The translations under genes and the position numbers were made by a program. Under the pieces are notes generated by a model. The model worked only from the letters and a program-made list of their open reading frames with translations, ran no database searches and was not told the origin of the DNA. A stretch of DNA of 64,000 nucleotides from JAIOQJ01 sp963718635 (lineage in GTDB: Bacteria > Planctomycetota > Planctomycetia > Gemmatales > Gemmataceae): positions 1,178,001 through 1,242,000 of the forward strand of contig OY970367.1 in the NCBI GenBank assembly GCA_963718635.1. The letters run 5' to 3'. Below are positions 38,380-47,635 of this stretch, one piece after another. The first letter of the stretch is position 1. Each line of letters starts with the position of its first letter.

Positions 38380-38994
38380 TTACTTGCTGGCGACGGCGAG
38401 GCCGGCGTTCGGATTCAAGGTGATCGTGGTGGTAGCGCCGGCTTCGACGGCAACCGTCTCGGTGGCCGTGAAGGTTTTGCCTTCGCGGACAACTTCGGCA
38501 ACGAAGGTGTAGTACGAAACAGCGCCTGTCTTCAGGGCCGGGGTGGCGAACGTGCGGACGGTCGAGGTCGAAACGGTGGCGTTGCCATCGATCGTGACCT
38601 TGGCGTCAGCCGGGACGTTGACAGTGATGGTCGCAGGTGCGAACATCGGGGCGAACGTCACGCCGCCTTTCTTGATTTCTTTCGGCATGTCCTTCGGAGG
38701 AACCGGGGCCACTTCCATCGGGGCCGGGGCCGGAACCACGCCGGTGCAGCCTGCGCCGCCCGTGCAACCAGCGTCTACAACTACGCCGGTGCAGCCGCCG
38801 TTGCAGCCGTGCTTGTGGTGTCCGCCGAGGAAACCGCCGCCGCTGCAGCCGTGCTTACGGCCGCCAAGGAAACCATGCCCGCCGCCGCAGCAGCCGGCGT
38901 CTACAACTCCCGTGCAGCCTGTGCAAGCTGTCTTGTGGCAGGCAGCAACTTCGGGCGACGTCGACATCGCCATCATCAGAACCATGCTATACAT
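38380..38994 (-). CDS. TIGR03000 domain protein with Cys/Gly-rich N-terminal region
   Basis: 204 residues from ATG 38994, which has a strong GGAGG site. The first 20 residues are hydrophobic and Met-rich and may act as a signal. Residues about 20-90 are Cys-, Gly- and His-rich with repeated words CTGVV, DAGCTGG and FLGGHHKHGCNG. A Pro-rich linker (PAPAPMEVAPVPPKDMPK) leads to the C-terminal TIGR03000 domain: a strand with NVPADAKVTIDG, then FATPALKTGAVSYYTFVAEV and a Thr-rich end. TIGR03000 is a planctomycete-specific beta domain of unknown function found in exported proteins. The Cys-rich part could bind metal or form disulfide cross-links. It has its own terminator (38328-38349). Confidence 0.88.
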   Translation of the reverse strand: MYSMVLMMAMSTSPEVAACHKTACTGCTGVVDAGCCGGGHGFLGGRKHGCSGGGFLGGHHKHGCNGGCTGVVVDAGCTGGAGCTGVVPAPAPMEVAPVPPKDMPKEIKKGGVTFAPMFAPATITVNVPADAKVTIDGNATVSTSTVRTFATPALKTGAVSYYTFVAEVVREGKTFTATETVAVEAGATTTITLNPNAGLAVASK

Positions 38995-39650
38995 CGAATC
39001 AATCCTCCACCGGCACGGCATACTCAATGCTTCGTCGGATCCACTCCCCGCCCTTGCTTTCCCCTGCACCGTCGAAGAGCTTGAGTTTAACGCCGTTGCC
39101 AGAGCCATTTGGTTGTGTCTTGAATGTTACTCTGTTCCATCAGGGGAAACTGTGGTGTCTGTGTAAGACAAGGTGAATAGTAAAGCGGGGAAAACTTTCC
39201 GTCAATAGTAAAATAGGGGGTATGGGAAGAAGAAGCAAGAAGCCGCGGTAAGAAATCGGTTGTAACGATTATGACGGTTGTAAGGGTTCTCACTATGCAC
39301 ATTTCGGGCCGCATATTTTGCCTGTTCGCGCCAACCAAACCTTCGATTCAGTCGTTATGACATAAGGGTGCTGCACCAACGGATTCTGGCGAGTGGCGCG
39401 GCGTAAGCCCGACGTGGTTCCGAACCCACGTCGGGCTTACGCCGCGCCGCTCGCCTAAGACACGTGCATTCTCTCCCGAACTTTCCTTGCTTAGCGATGA
39501 AAGCAGTCGAACGGGTCGGCGATGGGTTCAGTTGCGGAACTGGCTTCGTCGTTCCCAAAAGTTCTGTTGCTCGTTTCGCATTCGCGACGATGCGTTATGG
39601 TGGAAGTTGATATCCACGAAAAATAGTCTGAAGTTGAGGATCCAAGCGCG
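38995..39650. other. Divergent intergenic region with repeat, no gene
   Basis: 656 bases between divergent genes. It holds the family C palindrome (39388-39455) and an AT-richer stretch at 39170-39290. The plus-strand frame across 38543-39166 mirrors the Cys-rich gene and is a shadow. Confidence 0.55.
39388..39455. repeat. 30-bp inverted repeat, family C copy 1
   Basis: Arms 39388-39417 and 39426-39455 differ at one base; loop TTCCGAAC. Core GCGCGGCGTAAGCCC. A close copy is at 60905-60982 with the same loop core and the same upstream word GGATTCTG. Confidence 0.95.
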
Positions 39651-40924
39651 ATGGAAAGCCACAATGAACGACCGCTGACGGCCTGTCAGTTTCAGGCCGT
39701 CAAATTCGGTGTGGGCGGGTTGTTCCTGGTTGCCGTTGCCGCCCTGATCGGCATTCCGGATTTGTCCGCAGGCGCGGAAGCCACTGTCACACCCGCACGA
39801 GTCATCCTTACTGTGCTGGGTATGATCGTTGCCGGCGGCGCCATCACGATGCGGCCTCGCTGGGCGCCCGTCTGGTTGCTCGGCGCGGGTGCCGGCCTGC
39901 TCGCCACCGTGGGCTTTCCGTCATCTTGGGACAGTTTTCGATTGGTTGCCGGCGTCTTCGGGGCCTTGGCCTTGCTGGCGCGCTGCTCGCCGCCTTGCCG
40001 GTAGCGTGGCGGATGGGTGTGGCCAGCGGGCTCGCTATCGTTCATTTCCTTGGGATCTTTGTAGCCGTTACGGGCCCTGCTCAATCCTCGATCCTCACCG
40101 GCTATGTCTACACGCTCATCTACCGTCCATATCTTGAGTTCGCCTATCTCGGCAATGCCTATCAGTTCTATTCGCCGGAGCCTGGTCCCGCCAGCGAACT
40201 CTGGTTTTGCATCAACTACGAATCGCTGCCGGACGACCCGGTCATCAAGAACGATAAAGGTGAACCAGTCGTCGACGATGAAGGACAACCGATGTTGGAG
40301 AGCCCAGCGTCCTGGATCAAAATTCCGCGTCGCGAGAATGATTTCAAAGATCCGCTCGGCCAGGAGTATTACCGGCGTTTGTCGCTCACGGAACAGATGG
40401 CGCATTCCAGTTCGCTCGCGGAATATCCGCAAGCGGTGCAGGACGAATTGAGGATCCGGCGGCGGAATTCCAATATCCCGGTGGATCTCAATTGGCCGTT
40501 CGATAGCCAATATCTCGTGCCGAACCAGATTGCGAAAGAAATCATCTTGCCATCGTATATTCGGCATATCGCTGCCAAGAACGTGCGGGCGGATCGCGGC
40601 ATCAAGTCAATCCGCGTCTATCGCGTGCAACATTGGATTGCCTCCTGGGAAATGCTGGCGAGCGGCAAAGTGAACAGCTTGAAGGAGCCGATTACTTATT
40701 ATCCCTACTATTTGGGCGAGTTCGACGCACAGGGCGAGCTCAAGAATAAGAAGGATGGCATGCTCTACTGGCTGGTGCCGATCGTCCGCAACCCAACCGC
40801 CAAGCCGGAAGAATATAAGAATCCATTCAAGCGAATGAATCTCGAGACGTACCAGCATCTCTACACCGATCGGTTGATGGAGCATGCAGGCAGCAACCAC
40901 ATGGAAGGGGAGCTTGACAAGTGA
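39651..40924 (+). CDS. Membrane protein of the HTTM operon, one frameshift
   Basis: About 424 residues after repair. Four to five N-terminal membrane helices (about 15-140) include FGVGGLFLVAVAALIGIPDL and APVWLLGAGAGLLATVGFP. The frame breaks at about 39975-39985 and resumes as GALLAALPVAWRMGVASGLA. The long C-terminal soluble part, from FAYLGNAYQFYSPEPGPASE on, contains ELWFCINYE, a charged loop with a Gly/Asp hairpin and IRVYRVQHWIASWEMLASG. I know no functional family; this type of protein accompanies HTTM proteins in planctomycetes. The stop overlaps the GTG start of the HTTM gene (GTGA), so the two are translated together. ATG 39651, TGAGGA upstream. Confidence 0.8.
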
Positions 40925-42875
40925 AACCGCTAGCCACCGACCGAACCGCTTTGCCGCGAGGCGCCTGGTACCGCTTCTGGTTCATGCCTACCGACCCGAC
41001 GACGCTTGGCCTTATGCGCATCGTCACCGGCTTGCTGGTTATTTACGTCCATTTGGCCTACTGCTTTGATCTGCAGGAGTTCTTCGGGCCGCGCGGCTAC
41101 TGGGACATCGAAGCGGCCAATCAGGAGCGCAAAGAGTCCCCGGTCACCATTCTGCAATGGAAGACCGGCGGCACCCCGATGACTATTTCCACGCCGCAGC
41201 TAACCGACCGCCGCGATGTGATCTTCGATTTTCTGCGTCAGCTTCCTTCCGACACTGAAGGCCGAAACGCGGCTTTGGCCTATCTCTATACGATGATCGA
41301 CAAGTTTTCGCACGATCAGCCGAATCTGGCGCACGATGATCTGCAGCAGTCGCAATGGCGGCAAGCCCTAATCGTCCTTAGGAACGCTGGCCGATTACTT
41401 CAGGAGCAGCGCGATAAAGAGGGGGAGATTCTAGCCCGCGCCGAATATGATGCCCCCGCTTTGCCGTTGAGTCTGCCTGATTTCTTCGTCAGTGCGACCC
41501 GCGAAGAACGGATGCGCTACTGGGCCGAAGCGCTGGTGATGCTTCCCTACATGCCGGCGGATGCCAACAAGTTCATGGATATCATTTTGTGGCTCGAGCA
41601 GATGGGCTCGACCGAACGACAAATTGCAGCTGATTGGCTGAAGAAGCTGCCTCCAGGCGCAGAGGGCGCCGCATTCTGGACTTCCTGGAGAAATGGCGTC
41701 AAGATCCGCGCACCCTCTACGATCGGGGACGGCACATCTTCTCCGTTTGGTTCCACGTCACCAATCCCACGACCATGTGGGCCTTGCATATTTTGTTCCT
41801 CGGCATCTTTGTCTTGTTCACCATCGGCTTCTGCACGCGGGTGACCTCCGTGTTGAGTTGGCTGGCGGTTTTATTTTACATCATGCGTACGCAGCAAATC
41901 GTGTTCGGCATGGATACGATGATGAACATCCTGCTCTTTTATCTGATGATTGCGCCTTGCGGGGCAGCGCTCTCCGTCGATCGGCTTATCGCTCGCTATC
42001 GCGCCGCCAAAGCCATTGCTCGCAACGGCAATCAGCCGCTGCCGTGGGCGGAGGCCGTGCTTGCCGGTCCGCAGCTGTCAGCCATTGCTAATTTTGCCGT
42101 GCGCCTTTTCCAAATTCACTTCTGCTTCATCTATGCCGCTTCGGGACTGGCGAAACTGAAGGGGCCCGCCTGGTGGGGGACAACGGCCGCCTGGTCAACA
42201 ATCGCCAATCCCGAGTTTTGCCCCGTTCATTTTCGCGCCTATGAGAAAATGCTGATCGAACTCGCTTCGAATCGGCCACTCCTTTGGATCAGCTTCATGG
42301 GCATGGTTTACTTCACGCTCTTTCTCGAAATTTCGCTGCCATTCCTCGTCTGGACGCGCATGCGGCCGGTCGTGGTGACAGGGGCCATCTTCCTGCATAC
42401 CGGCATCGCCTGGGTCATGGGCTTGACCTGCTTCGGGCTATTGATGATGACCTTGTTGCTTTGCTATTTCCCCGCTTCCGTCATCCGCGAGCGCCTCACG
42501 TGGTCTCGCGGCACGGGCACGAAGTTGACCATGCGGGTCAACAGTAAGAACCGACGCCATCAGCGCGCACTCAGTTTCTTGCGTGCGCTTGACCTCACCG
42601 GTCAGATTACCGTGCAGGAGTTCACCGCCAAGGAAACTGCCGATGAGACGCCAGCTCAATTGATGGGGCCGGACGGCCGATCTCATTCGGGGTACGACCT
42701 GATCAAATACGGCCTGAATACGCTGGTGTTCGGCCAAGCCATCGGCTGGATGCTTTGGATTCCCGGCGTCAGTCTCCTTCTCCGCAGTTTCACCAGTGAA
42801 CACGGCCGAACCCTTGACGTGTTCGAACCACCTGCCGGGCGCGGGACAACCGTGAAAATCCCGGCGTCACGCTGA
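40921..42875 (+). CDS. HTTM domain (vitamin K-dependent gamma-carboxylase-like) membrane protein, one frameshift
   Basis: About 651 residues from the GTG at 40921. The first helix block (TTLGLMRIVTGLLVIYVHLA) matches the HTTM start, followed by a large soluble insertion (about 60-245) that is not part of the usual domain. The frame breaks at about 41665-41672 and resumes as RRILDFLEKWRQDPRTLYDR. The HTTM core then follows with TTMWALHILFLGIFVLFTIG, RTQQIVFGMDTMMNILLFYL and IHFCFIYAASGLAKLKGPAW. The C-terminus resembles a DCC/DUF393 thiol-oxidoreductase tail but lacks its Cys pair. HTTM is homologous to the membrane part of vertebrate gamma-glutamyl carboxylase; bacterial substrates are unknown. 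Confidence 0.88.
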
Positions 42876-42893
42876 TGCCGACTCGGATTCCGT

Positions 42894-42967
42894 GTTAGCC
42901 GCGACGCAAAGGATTTGCGCAGCGGAACGCTTGCCTGCCGAAAGCGCTCCGCTGCGCGTCGCGATCA
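42894..42967. repeat. Family A repeat, copy 2 (imperfect)
   Basis: GTTAGCCGCGACGCAAAGG then TTGCGCAGCGGAACGC, loop, GCGCTCCGCTGCGCGTCGCG. It has the same ends as the 2990-3075 palindrome but diverged arms and a shortened right end. It lies just behind the HTTM gene. Confidence 0.85.
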
Positions 42968-43026
42968 TTCGAAAAGCATCTTTGCCGGTCATTTTTCGGT
43001 TATTTCTCGCAGCCTGAGCAAATGGG

Positions 43027-43032
43027 TATAAT
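43027..43032 (+). promoter_or_regulatory. Candidate -10 box for hflX
   Basis: TATAAT, 40 nt before the annotated start. Only a weak -35 (TTCTCG at about 43004) is spaced 17 nt upstream. Confidence 0.4.
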
Positions 43033-43072
43033 ACTCTTCGGACACCGACTTCAATAACCCTCCTCTGGAGTT

Positions 43073-44376
43073 TTGACGATCAGTACATCCTTCGATCACG
43101 ATCGCAACGAGTTATCGGTGCGATTGGAAAAAGCCATTTTGGTTACCGTGGCCCTGCCAGATCGCCCTTGGCTGGGCGACGATCCATGCGACGAGATTCG
43201 CGGTCTGGCAACCACGGCCGGCGCCGCAGTTGTCGGCGAGGTTTTGCAGAAAAGGCAGTCGATCCAAACGAATTCGTACATCGGCAAAGGCAAGCTCGAC
43301 GAGCTTCGCGAACTGGTCGCCGCCAGCGACGCGGATGTCATCATCTTCGATAACGATTTGTCGCCGGGGCAGGCCCGCAACTTGGAGAAATCTCTCGAGC
43401 GCAAGGTGATTGATCGTTCCGAATTGATTCTCGATATCTTCGCCACTCGTGCGCGATCGCCCGAGGCCAAGCTGCAGGTCGAACTGGCTCAGCTTGAATA
43501 CTCCTTCCCGCGGCTCAAGCAGATGTGGTCTCACTTGTCGAGACAGAAGGGTGGCGGCATCGGCAACCGAGGTCCCGGCGAAACGCAGCTCGAAAGCGAT
43601 CGCCGTCTCGTTGGCAACCGCATTCGCGACCTTAAAGAACGGCTTGCTATCGTACAGGCGCGCAAGGAACGCGAAGTGCGCGGCCGGAACGAAGAACATA
43701 CCGTATCGTTAGTTGGCTATACCAACGCGGGCAAAAGCCGGCTGATGAATGTGTTGACACATGCCGACGTTTACGTGGAAAATAAGCTCTTCTCGACGCT
43801 CGACACCCGCACACGCCAATGGCATCTGAAAGATTGGGGCAAAGTGTTGCTGAGCGATACGGTCGGCTTCATCCGCGACCTGCCCCACCATTTGGTTGCC
43901 TCGTTTAAGGCTACGCTTGAAGAAACGCGCCAGGCTCGTCTACTGCTTCATATTGTCGATGCGAGCAACCCGGCGGCCGAGGAACATATCGCGTCCGTAA
44001 ATCAGGTTCTCAAGGAACTGGAGTCGCGCAGAAGCCGACAATCCTGGTATTGAACAAGATCGACAAAATCGCCGACCGCTCGAAGCTGCACATCCTAATG
44101 GCCCATTATCCGAAGGCGATCGCCATGAGCGGAGCGACCGGAGAAGGCCTCGATGGCTTGCGCGATAGCGTAATTGAAGCGCTGACGGCCGACTTCATCG
44201 AAGCGGAGATCTACACGGATCAATCGAACGGCAAAGTGCTCGCGTATCTGAATGCGCATGCCGAGATCTTCCGGCAACAATACAAGGACAATGCGGTGAC
44301 GCTCCGCTGCAGGCTGCCGCGCCACCTGCTGCACCACATTGAAGGGGATGGGGTGATCGTCAAGCCGGTGGGATAG
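43073..44376 (+). CDS. hflX: Ribosome-associated GTPase HflX, one frameshift
   Basis: About 434 residues after repair. The N-terminal HflX domain has TNSYIGKGKLDELRELV, IIFDNDLSPGQARNLEK and the glycine-rich KGGGIGNRGPGETQLESDRR. The GTPase domain has G1 GYTNAGKSRLMN, G2/G3 STLDTRTR and LLSDTVGFIRDLPHHLV. The frame breaks at about 44025-44033 just before G4, and resumes as KPTILVLNKIDKIADRS with the NKID motif, then AMSGATGEGLDGL (G5). HflX splits stalled 70S ribosomes, especially after heat shock. The start is uncertain: a TTG at 43073 has GGAG only 2 nt away, so another start near 43088 is possible. Confidence 0.95.
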
Positions 44377-44467
44377 GCGGTGGGTTGATTGCTGATAAAA
44401 TGCGCTTGAGAGCCAGTTAGAAAAGCAGGTCGTCGAGAGTGAAATTTCGCACGATTGGAGGCGTCAG

Positions 44468-44710
44468 ATGATCGACATAGTCAAAAAAACGCCAATTTGG
44501 GTTAGGGCTCATGACCCCGAGTTTCCGTATGTGCGCGTGCCCTATGAGCAGCTTGAAGCGGTAGTCGACGTGCTCAAGCGCGGGCAAATTCGTTTCGAAG
44601 TAAACGAAGAAACGCTGTCAATCGACGACGGGCCCGAAATGATAGTTGTGCACATCAGACGTGGCACGGATCCCAAGCTAGTCCAAGTTTTACTTGACGC
44701 TGCTTCCTAA
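44468..44710 (+). CDS. Small protein of unknown function, upstream partner of the HEPN-like gene
   Basis: An 80-residue soluble protein with a strong ribosome site (TGGAGG at 44456-44461, 6 nt spacing). It is compact and alpha/beta: WVRAHDPEFPYVRVPYEQL, a helix AVVDVLKRGQIRFEV, then IDDGPEMIVVHIRRG and a final helix KLVQVLLDAA. No known motif. It lies 9 nt before the HEPN-like gene on the same strand, an arrangement like antitoxin-toxin pairs, although it has no recognisable DNA-binding or MNT fold. It could equally be a small regulatory subunit. Confidence 0.7.
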   Translation: MIDIVKKTPIWVRAHDPEFPYVRVPYEQLEAVVDVLKRGQIRFEVNEETLSIDDGPEMIVVHIRRGTDPKLVQVLLDAAS

Positions 44711-44719
44711 CGGAACTGC

Positions 44720-45427
44720 ATGACTTCATCTCATAGCATACGCGAATTAGCTCGACGGAGTCTGGTTGATCTAGATTTCGCTCATGATTACTACGTTTTC
44801 TCGAAACGCTCTTGGGATCTAATCGACATTTTTGTCGAGAACGGCAGGGCTTTTCGACTTTATAATCCGGTGACTGGCACTCGGGTAAATCAAACTCGAT
44901 TGTCAACTTTGTCCGAACGTTACGTTCAAGAATTCCTGCCATCTGCCGCGCTCCAGCATGCAGTATCCATCTTCGAGAATTACATCTTTGGGCTCATCCG
45001 CTTATGGCTAACGGATCACCCAAAAAGTCTTTCAAAAAAACAACTTGAATTCGGCGACGTCTTGAACGCAGCCAACTTCGAGGAACTGACTCAACTCATT
45101 GTTGACCGCGAACTCAATCAATTGAAATTCGACCGAGTCTCGAAATGGTTCGACTATCTCAATCGGTTAGTTAACCTCGGGATCGAATGGTCGACGACCG
45201 TTGAACAGCTTTCTGAGATGAAGGCCTCCAGAGACGTACTGGTACACAATGGCGGCATCGTGAATGCGACGTATATCCAGAAATCGGGAAAGCTCTGCCG
45301 TCACCGGCTCGGAGAACAGATCGTACTGGATGCTGCCTACCTTCGGGATAGTTGGCAACTTCTCAAATCGCTCATCAACGATCTTGCAGAAGCCACCGCT
45401 GCAAAAGCCGACACTACAACCGGATGA
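44720..45427 (+). CDS. HEPN-like protein, possible RNase
   Basis: A 235-residue all-helical protein. The C-terminal helix carries KASRDVLVHNGGIVNATYIQ, in which Arg 171 and His 176 make an R-x4-H signature, the catalytic pair of HEPN RNases. The N-terminal half has SIFENYIFGLIRLWLTD, the typical leading HEPN helix pair. The gene starts 9 nt behind the 80-residue protein gene, has a weak ACGGA site and ends 3 nt before the next ATG. HEPN proteins act as toxins, Abi effectors or RNA-processing enzymes. The RxxxxH motif also occurs in non-nuclease relatives, so activity is not proven. Confidence 0.65.
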   Translation: MTSSHSIRELARRSLVDLDFAHDYYVFSKRSWDLIDIFVENGRAFRLYNPVTGTRVNQTRLSTLSERYVQEFLPSAALQHAVSIFENYIFGLIRLWLTDHPKSLSKKQLEFGDVLNAANFEELTQLIVDRELNQLKFDRVSKWFDYLNRLVNLGIEWSTTVEQLSEMKASRDVLVHNGGIVNATYIQKSGKLCRHRLGEQIVLDAAYLRDSWQLLKSLINDLAEATAAKADTTTG

Positions 45428-45430
45428 CTC

Positions 45431-45973
45431 ATGAACGACACTCCCCTGTTCCCCTTGGTGATTGTGGACGACGGCTTCTGGACCTTGGACTCTTCACAGG
45501 TCGCCATTGTCCCGCCGTCTCGCCTGCCGGAACCCTATCGGGAGATGCTCTGCCACCATCATCATATGACGGTGACGGTCGAAGCGCATTTCAAGCAACC
45601 CGTGCAGATCCAAGTGCTCGCTACGCGACGCGAGGCTGAATCGTACGGGCGCGAAACATTGCTCGAACTCAGTTCTAATAGACGGCCAGTCCAGTTTGGG
45701 GCCGTCCGGATCGATCTGACTTGTTGTTCGACTGGGGTGCGGGATGCAATTTTGGCGGAGCACTTACCTTTAGGGCGGATACTTATCGAACACAATGTCT
45801 TGAGGCGAATTGAGCCGACGGCATTCCTGCAGATTACCCCAGGTCCGAAACTGGCCGACTGGTTTGGACTCACACGAACCGAGACTTGCTATGGCCGCCT
45901 CGGCGTTATCTTCTGCGACGACCGGCCTGCTATAGCGGTAATGGAAATTCTGACGCCGTTAGTGAATCAATGA
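45431..45973 (+). CDS. Chorismate pyruvate-lyase (UbiC)-like protein
   Basis: A 180-residue protein resembling the UbiC fold: SYGRETLLELSSNRRPVQFG in the first half, HLPLGRILIEHNVLRRIEP in the middle (the substrate-binding loop region) and a C-terminal VMEILTPLV with the conserved Glu. UbiC cleaves chorismate to 4-hydroxybenzoate and pyruvate for quinone or related aromatic synthesis. Planctomycete versions are diverged and uncharacterised. It starts 3 nt after the HEPN-like gene stop and so may belong to that transcript. Its 3' end overlaps the convergent DUF4288 gene by 7 nt. Confidence 0.65.
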   Translation: MNDTPLFPLVIVDDGFWTLDSSQVAIVPPSRLPEPYREMLCHHHHMTVTVEAHFKQPVQIQVLATRREAESYGRETLLELSSNRRPVQFGAVRIDLTCCSTGVRDAILAEHLPLGRILIEHNVLRRIEPTAFLQITPGPKLADWFGLTRTETCYGRLGVIFCDDRPAIAVMEILTPLVNQ

Positions 45974-46440
45974 AGCACACTGCCGTTTGTTGATTGCTTC
46001 CGGGTCGCGGTCGAGGCTGCCCGTTTTTGTCCAGTCGGCTGTATTGTGGGCGGCGCATCGCCTTCCACATCGTCTCGGAAGTGTTCCACGAACTTCATGG
46101 AGACCGGCTCGCCGCTGATAAACCGCTCCAAGTCGCACTTCGTCGACGCATGCATTTCGAGGAATGTCACCTCCGTGCCATCGTTCGGGCGAGCGGTGGA
46201 ATCTTCGCATAGCGTGAGCTTGCGAATGCCGCCGAAGACCCAGCTTGCGGGCTTGGAGTTCCAACGAAAAGTCGCGTCATCGTCGCCTTCATCGCTTAGA
46301 CCCCTTTCGCTCGCTTTTTGAAACGCATCATCCTCATTTTTTGCCTTTAAGAGCACGATATTTTCCCAAATGGGATAATCGCTCTGCAAATCCTTCCGGA
46401 ATTTGACGTACATCACCAAATGGGCAGCGTACCACTTCAT
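45967..46440 (-). CDS. DUF4288 domain protein
   Basis: A 157-residue protein. The N-terminus WYAAHLVMYVKFRKD, followed by YPIWENIVLLKAKNEDDAFQ and KASERGLSDEGDDDATFRW, is the DUF4288 pattern, a small cytoplasmic family of unknown role often next to nuclease or immunity-type genes. The last 50 residues are polar and Thr/Ser-rich and probably disordered. It is convergent with the chorismate-lyase-like gene. It starts at ATG 46440; upstream lies a long hairpin (46512-46608). Confidence 0.8.
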   Translation of the reverse strand: MKWYAAHLVMYVKFRKDLQSDYPIWENIVLLKAKNEDDAFQKASERGLSDEGDDDATFRWNSKPASWVFGGIRKLTLCEDSTARPNDGTEVTFLEMHASTKCDLERFISGEPVSMKFVEHFRDDVEGDAPPTIQPTGQKRAASTATRKQSTNGSVLH

Positions 46441-46511
46441 GATTGTCCCTTTCGTCTGCGAATGTTTCGGTTCCTAATCACTCGGCACCAGAATTGCTTA
46501 ACCAGTTCCAG

Positions 46512-46608
46512 TTGCCCGCTTCTCCGGGCCGATACGTAAGTGCGACTTCGATACAGACGGGGGTCCGGGTCGAAGTCGCAATTACCCTCGGCTCGGAAAA
46601 GCGGGCAA
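46512..46608. promoter_or_regulatory. Three-tier hairpin between divergent genes
   Basis: Nested arms: TTGCCCGCTT (46512-46521) with AAGCGGGCAA (46599-46608), CCGGGCCGA (46524-46532) with TCGGCTCGG (46588-46596), and TGCGACTTCG (46541-46550) with CGAAGTCGCA (46571-46580). The outer and inner tiers are perfect. A T-run (CCTTTTATT) follows on the plus strand. It could be an attenuator for the downstream hydrolase gene, a structured RNA or a mobile palindrome. Confidence 0.75.
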
Positions 46609-46726
46609 TTCCTTTTATTGGCTCATCGCTGCCCATTCAAATGCTCGATGCTTTCAGTTCTCGCCATTGCTCAAGGCTCTCGATACACTTAGCCGCAGTC
46701 GCTTTATCTTCCACACGAGTATCGTG

Positions 46727-47569
46727 ATGCAACTGGCTCGAGCGCTTAGCGTCGACGGCGTGGCCTGCTTCGGCGCCATTCGAGACGATCGATTCTACCA
46801 ATTCCACTGGTCGGGCACTCTAGCGGATCTGCTTGCCAGTCCTGAGCCTGCCGTTCTTGCTCGGCAACTGTTGAATGCTAGCTCCGAGGAAAGGGCTTTG
46901 GCGTCCCTGAAATTGCTGGCGCCTGTCGATCATCAAGAAGTTTGGGCAGCGGGGGTTACATACAAGCGCAGCAAAGTCGCACGCGAAGAAGAGTCTGTCG
47001 GCGCCGCTCAGTTTTACGACAAGGTCTACACGGCCGCTCGGCCTGAGCTTTTTCTGAAGGCGACTGCACGCCGGGTTGTCGGACCTGGCGGACTGGTGCG
47101 CATTCGCCATGATAGCAAATGGAATGTTCCAGAGCCGGAGCTGGCACTGGTCATTTCGCCAACATTGAAAATCGTTGGCTACACCATCGGCAACGATATG
47201 AGTTCGCGCGACATTGAAGGTGAAAACCCGCTCTACTTGCCACAAGCGAAAATCTATCGGGGTTCATGTGCCATCGGCCCTTGGATCACCCTGGCTGAAG
47301 ATATGCCCGCGCTGCCGCAAGTCGAGATTCGCCTGACGATCAATCGCGCGGGTGAGACTCTGTTCGCTGGCTCGACCACGCTTTCCCAGATGGCCAGGTC
47401 AACGGAGAGCCTTGTCGAATGGCTCGGCAGAGAGATCGACTTCCCCGATGGCGTCATTCTGCTGACGGGAACCGGCGTCGTTCCTCCCGATAACGTTTCA
47501 TTAAAGTCTGGCGACGAAATCGCCATCGGGATCGACGGCATTGGAACTTTGCACAACCGAGTGGCGTGA
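46727..47569 (+). CDS. Fumarylacetoacetate hydrolase family protein
   Basis: About 280 residues from ATG 46727; an upstream start at 46667 adds a non-conserved leader. The family core is visible: VWAAGVTYKRSKVAREEE, FLKATARRVVGPGGLVRIR, the metal-binding PEPELALVI, IGNDMSSRDIEGENPLYLPQ, then KIYRGSCAIGPWI and LTGTGVVPP. The FAH fold hydrolyses C-C bonds in acylpyruvates or dehydrates sugar acids. The YLPQAKIYRGSCAIGP form is typical of the sugar-acid/2-keto-3-deoxy branch, so the substrate is not necessarily fumarylacetoacetate. It lies 66 nt upstream of fumC on the same strand. Confidence 0.9.
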   Translation: MQLARALSVDGVACFGAIRDDRFYQFHWSGTLADLLASPEPAVLARQLLNASSEERALASLKLLAPVDHQEVWAAGVTYKRSKVAREEESVGAAQFYDKVYTAARPELFLKATARRVVGPGGLVRIRHDSKWNVPEPELALVISPTLKIVGYTIGNDMSSRDIEGENPLYLPQAKIYRGSCAIGPWITLAEDMPALPQVEIRLTINRAGETLFAGSTTLSQMARSTESLVEWLGREIDFPDGVILLTGTGVVPPDNVSLKSGDEIAIGIDGIGTLHNRVA

Positions 47570-47635
47570 AGTTGCTACGACCCTGTATTGCGATAATGCT
47601 CATCTCATCCGGCAACCTATTGCAGCGAGGACTTC

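Noticed and set aside
38543..39166. Plus-strand Pro-rich gene of 207 residues
   Set aside because: It mirrors the Cys/Gly-rich TIGR03000 gene; the Pro-rich composition is a by-product of GC-rich codons.
43073..44376. Programmed frameshifting in hflX and the other broken genes
   Set aside because: No slippery heptamer with a following pseudoknot is seen consistently, and the breaks occur in unrelated families not known for recoding.
46667..46726. Longer N-terminus of the FAH-family protein
   Set aside because: The extra 20 residues are not family-like and precede a plausible ATG at 46727.
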